Origin: Candidatus Saccharimonadota bacterium
Lineage (GTDB): Bacteria > Patescibacteriota > Saccharimonadia > Saccharimonadales > SZUA-47
Assembly: GCA_003231925.1 (NCBI GenBank)
Contig: QIKK01000058.1
Span: 1 to 8,106, forward strand
Length of the DNA stretch: 8,106 nucleotides
Reading direction: 5' to 3'
The notes beneath the pieces are model-generated. The model worked only from the letters and a program-made list of their open reading frames with translations, was not told the origin of the DNA and searched no databases. Shown here piece by piece: positions 6,118-8,106 of this stretch. The position numbers were made by a program, and so were the translations under genes. Positions within the stretch are counted from its first letter, which is position 1, and every line of letters starts with the position of its first letter.

Positions 6118-6122
6118 ATAAA

Positions 6123-7169
6123 CTACTCATCCTTAACCTCTTTCTGGTCAATACCCTCCATACGTAAAGCACGATGATAAAAAATGTAGCCTATTGGTAG
6201 AAAAATACCCATGTTAAAAACTCTGTACACCACGGTTGCAGAAAGAGCTAAAGCCTGTTCAATACCTGCAGAGGCCATAACACCCGTCATAAGCCCTTCG
6301 TAGACCCCTACACCACCTGGTAACACAGCGACAAGTCCAGCAACGTTGGCAACAGCGTAAGCGATAATAATAGCTCCAGGGTTAACAATTTGAGCAAAAG
6401 ATAAATACACAATGAATATCGTTAATATCTCGGTAGCGTTCATAACCATTGTCCAGAAAAAAGAATAACGTAAATCTTTCCAGTTCTGTTTTACCTGAAT
6501 ATAGTCCCTATGTAAATCACCGAACAAGGCTTCTATTTTTTCTATATTGATAGTAGAGCGTTTTTTTCTACGAAAATGGCCTGTCATTTTATTCACCAAC
6601 TTTGGCAAAGCCCCTGTAAACTGCTTTATCCTGGCCTCGTCACTGACGATAAACAGTAAAATTAACGAAGAAAAAATAATAATAGAGGATAAACTGCTAG
6701 CTATCAGAATAATAAGCCTGCTAGCCGAGCCGAACACCGACAAAAAAAGCAAAGCGATAATTAAATAGATTATAAACGACAAAAATGTCAAGAAATGTCT
6801 TGAGGTTTGTAGCAAAGTTGATTTCGATCCTTTAATACCGAGCTTTTTAAGTCTTACGCCTAGATAGCCAAAACCGCTAACTCCACCAGACGGAAAAACA
6901 TTATTTACAAAATTCATCTCAAGGGAGACCTTAAAAAGTTCACTTGTTTCTATCTTTTCTCCTAGAGTTTTCAAGTAACTTTGGTAAAATTTCGCTACTG
7001 AAAAATGATTACCAATTTGTACTGGTATAACCAGTAAAAGCCACAGCAAGTTCAGCCTGGCAAAAGTATGGAAGGCGACAGCTATTTGGCTGTGGGCAAA
7101 AATCACTAAAACAGCCAAAGCTAGGATCGTTACCGCATTTATCCAAAATTTAATTGATCTATATTGCAT
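6123..7169 (-). CDS. UPF0104 / LPG-synthase-TM family integral membrane protein (YbhN/AglD-like)
   Basis: 348 residues from the ATG at 7169, with about eight hydrophobic segments: near residues 9-27, 37-53, two at 130-175 separated by SVFGSASR, and four in the C-terminal third. Family marks are NNVFPSGGVSGFGYLGVRL in the N-terminal half and AVLPGGVGVYEGLM (PGG at 284-286), the conserved PGG.G..E segment of the PF03706-type flippase-like domain. A basic loop (GHFRRKKRSTIN) should face the cytoplasm. Relatives include the flippase part of MprF, which moves lysyl-phosphatidylglycerol, and archaeal AglD in protein glycosylation. The substrate here is unknown and there is no attached aminoacyl-transferase domain. 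An upstream in-frame ATG at 7214 would add 15 residues but would overlap the divergent gene's start and precede the -10 box, so I prefer 7169. Confidence 0.87.
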   Translation of the reverse strand: MQYRSIKFWINAVTILALAVLVIFAHSQIAVAFHTFARLNLLWLLLVIPVQIGNHFSVAKFYQSYLKTLGEKIETSELFKVSLEMNFVNNVFPSGGVSGFGYLGVRLKKLGIKGSKSTLLQTSRHFLTFLSFIIYLIIALLFLSVFGSASRLIILIASSLSSIIIFSSLILLFIVSDEARIKQFTGALPKLVNKMTGHFRRKKRSTINIEKIEALFGDLHRDYIQVKQNWKDLRYSFFWTMVMNATEILTIFIVYLSFAQIVNPGAIIIAYAVANVAGLVAVLPGGVGVYEGLMTGVMASAGIEQALALSATVVYRVFNMGIFLPIGYIFYHRALRMEGIDQKEVKDE

Positions 7170-7175
7170 TGTTTC

Positions 7176-7188
7176 TACTATAATAGCA
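7176..7188. promoter_or_regulatory. Shared bidirectional -10 element between the divergent membrane protein and methylase genes
   Basis: The two ATGs (7169 minus, 7192 plus) are only 22 bp apart. On the plus strand TATAAT (7179-7184) is a perfect -10 that ends 7 nt before the ATG; a TTGATC at 7154-7159 is a possible -35 with a 19-bp spacer. On the minus strand TGCTATTAT (7188-7180) is an extended -10 ending 10 nt before the other ATG. The core CTATAATAG (7178-7186) is symmetric around its central base. Both transcripts would be leaderless or nearly so. AGG at 7188-7190 is too close to the plus-strand ATG to be a ribosome-binding site. Confidence 0.5.
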
Positions 7189-7191
7189 GGT

Positions 7192-7569
7192 ATGAAGTCT
7201 AAACCGCAGACCATAGCTATTCTTGGACGACAGCCAGCTCTTGGTTTAGCTGAGCTAGAGAGCCTCTATGGTGCAAAGCATATCCAGCCTTTCGGAAAAT
7301 CAGCTTGTCTATTAGATATTGAGTTTCAAAATATTAACTTTAACAGACTAGGCGGAGTTATTCGTGTTGCTAAAATCCTCACTCATCTACCAAGCCAGAA
7401 ATGGGTAGAAATAGAAAAATACTTGCTGGAAACATCTCCAGAAAGAGCCAAATCCGTCAATGGTAAATTGTCATTCGGGATAAGTGTTTTTGGGCTAGCT
7501 GTAAACAACAGACAAGTTGCTAAAACTGCCCTTTTATTAAAAAAAGCCATTAAAGGCAGAAAGACATAA
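7192..7569 (+). pseudogene. Trm11-like methylase, N-terminal fragment (frameshifted gene)
   Basis: 125 codons from the ATG at 7192 to a TAA at 7567. The opening TIAILGRQPALGLAELESLYGA is typical of the N-terminal domain of Trm11-like RNA methylases. It is followed by GGVIRVAKILTHLP, WVEIEKYLLET and LSFGISVFGL, then a helix with KTALLLKKAIKGRKT, after which the frame stops. In relatives this domain (RNA-binding, THUMP-like) runs directly into the methylase domain. That domain is present downstream in another frame, beginning ITLGSAQVLYNKL, with roughly seven residues apparently missing at the joint. The gene therefore looks broken by a small deletion, or by a sequence error. If real, the fragment alone has no SAM-binding site. 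The start is supported by a TATAAT box 7 nt upstream. Confidence 0.8.
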
Positions 7570-8106
7570 CGCTTGGCAGTGCCCAAGTACTTTACAATAA
7601 ACTAGCCTCCAACAAGGGTTGGGAATTACTAGTTGTTTCCGATGAGAACACTGCCCTACTAGCGCAAACCACTAATATCCAGGATATTGATGCCTATAGT
7701 GCACGTGATCAAGCCAGGCCAAAACGTGATGCTAAAATTGGTATGTTACCCCCCAAATTAGCCCAGATTATAGTTAATCTAGCTACCTCAACAACTCAAC
7801 CAAATGGTAACAACATTGTCTTAGATCCTTTTTGCGGAACAGGTGTAATATTGCAAGAAGCCTCTTTAATGGGTTTTGGTGTGTCTGGGACAGATATGGA
7901 CCCACGGATGATTGATTATAGTATTACGAACATGCGCTGGCTAAGAGATAAATATCCCGAAAATAATACTTACTTACAGATAGAGCTAGGTGATGCTACA
8001 AAACATAAGTGGGTACCAAAGCCATCTATTGTAGCCAGTGAAACTTTCTTAGGACACCCCTTAAAATCCCTACCAAATGGCGAGCATTTAAGTAAAATAA
8101 TCTACG
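7554..8106 (+). pseudogene. Trm11-like methylase, C-terminal SAM-binding fragment (frameshifted, runs off window)
   Basis: Open from just after a TAA at 7551 to the edge, in the frame one base behind the N-terminal fragment. Recognisable sequence starts at about 7566 (ITLGSAQVLYNKLASNKGW), then LLAQTTNIQDIDAYSARDQA, RPKRDAKIGMLPPKLAQIIV, the SAM-binding motif I LDPFCGTGVILQEA (DPF at 7824), GTDMDPRMIDYS and GDATKHKW. These are the hallmarks of Trm11/RlmL-type N2-guanine methylases acting on tRNA or rRNA. The place of catalytic motif IV, normally (D/N)PP(Y/F), reads SETFLGHP (8037-8060). The first ATG in this frame is at 7743, inside conserved sequence, and no ATG, GTG or TTG precedes it that would make a sensible start, so it is not an independent gene. 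The end of the protein is beyond the window. Confidence 0.8.

Noticed and set aside
4288..6768. Plus-strand open frames at 4288-4482 and 6547-6768
   Set aside because: Antisense to the methyltransferase and the YbhN-like gene, with no supporting motif or ribosome-binding site.
7170..7214. Longer start (ATG at 7214) for the YbhN-like membrane protein
   Set aside because: It would overlap the divergent gene's start codon and put the start upstream of the extended -10 box. The ATG at 7169 directly precedes a basic residue and the first membrane segment.
7539..7553. Programmed frameshift at the A7 run in the Trm11-like gene
   Set aside because: Slipping into the frame of the downstream domain leads to AGC CAT TAA, an immediate stop at 7551-7553.
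7383..7586. Minus-strand open frame opposite the methylase N-terminal fragment
   Set aside because: The plus-strand frame carries the Trm11-like domain; this frame has no recognisable feature.
1..8106. tRNA or rRNA genes, CRISPR array, insertion sequence, attachment site
   Set aside because: No cloverleaf, rRNA core sequence, regularly spaced repeats, transposase motif or long terminal repeats seen on either strand.

Overview
The window is a gene-dense, moderately AT-rich bacterial segment. Its gene types, short intergenic gaps and reduced protein sizes suggest a Patescibacteria/CPR genome, most likely Candidatus Saccharibacteria (TM7). This rests on remembered protein families, not on a search: the small membrane-anchored protein with an N-terminal QRGS sequence, the REC-like protein with a Glu in place of the phospho-Asp, and the Trm11-like methylase lacking a DPPY motif all look like Saccharibacteria lineage families. 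UGA is used as a stop by at least two genes (the REC-like gene and the membrane methyltransferase) and no in-frame UGA interrupts glyS, so the UGA=Gly code of Gracilibacteria/Absconditabacteria does not apply.

Layout. All genes from 1 to 7169 lie on the minus strand; one gene lies on the plus strand at the right edge. In the direction of minus-strand transcription (right to left) the order is: a YbhN/LPG-synthase-TM-like membrane protein (6123-7169); xseA (4988-6100) and xseB (4791-4982), the two subunits of exonuclease VII; a membrane-anchored FAM173-like methyltransferase (4275-4784); a 136-bp gap; a secreted or membrane-anchored hypothetical protein (3491-4138); a degenerate histidine kinase (2711-3406), a degenerate response regulator (2331-2708) and recO (1648-2334), tightly packed; then glyS (1-1586), an alpha2-type glycyl-tRNA synthetase cut off by the window edge. 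On the plus strand a Trm11-like methylase gene (7192-8106) starts 22 bp from the divergent membrane protein gene. It is frameshifted near 7554-7569 and cut off by the right edge.

The most interesting region is 1648-3464. A kinase-like protein has lost its phosphoacceptor His (replaced by Glu) and its ATP-binding D-box. It sits 2 nt from a receiver-like protein that has lost its phosphoacceptor Asp (also replaced by Glu) and one Mg-binding Asp. The receiver gene overlaps recO by ATGA. A 14-bp inverted repeat lies just upstream of the extended -10 box of this operon. This looks like a phosphorylation-independent pseudo two-component pair co-expressed with a recombination mediator that has itself lost its zinc-binding cysteines.

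A second theme is promoter architecture. Several genes have a good -10 or extended -10 box (TGCTATAAT, TGCTATTAT, TGCTATACT, TATAAT, TATTAT) ending only 7-10 nt before the start codon, which would make leaderless or nearly leaderless mRNAs. At 7176-7188 a near-symmetric -10 element could fire in both directions. No tRNA, rRNA, CRISPR array, insertion sequence or attachment site was seen.
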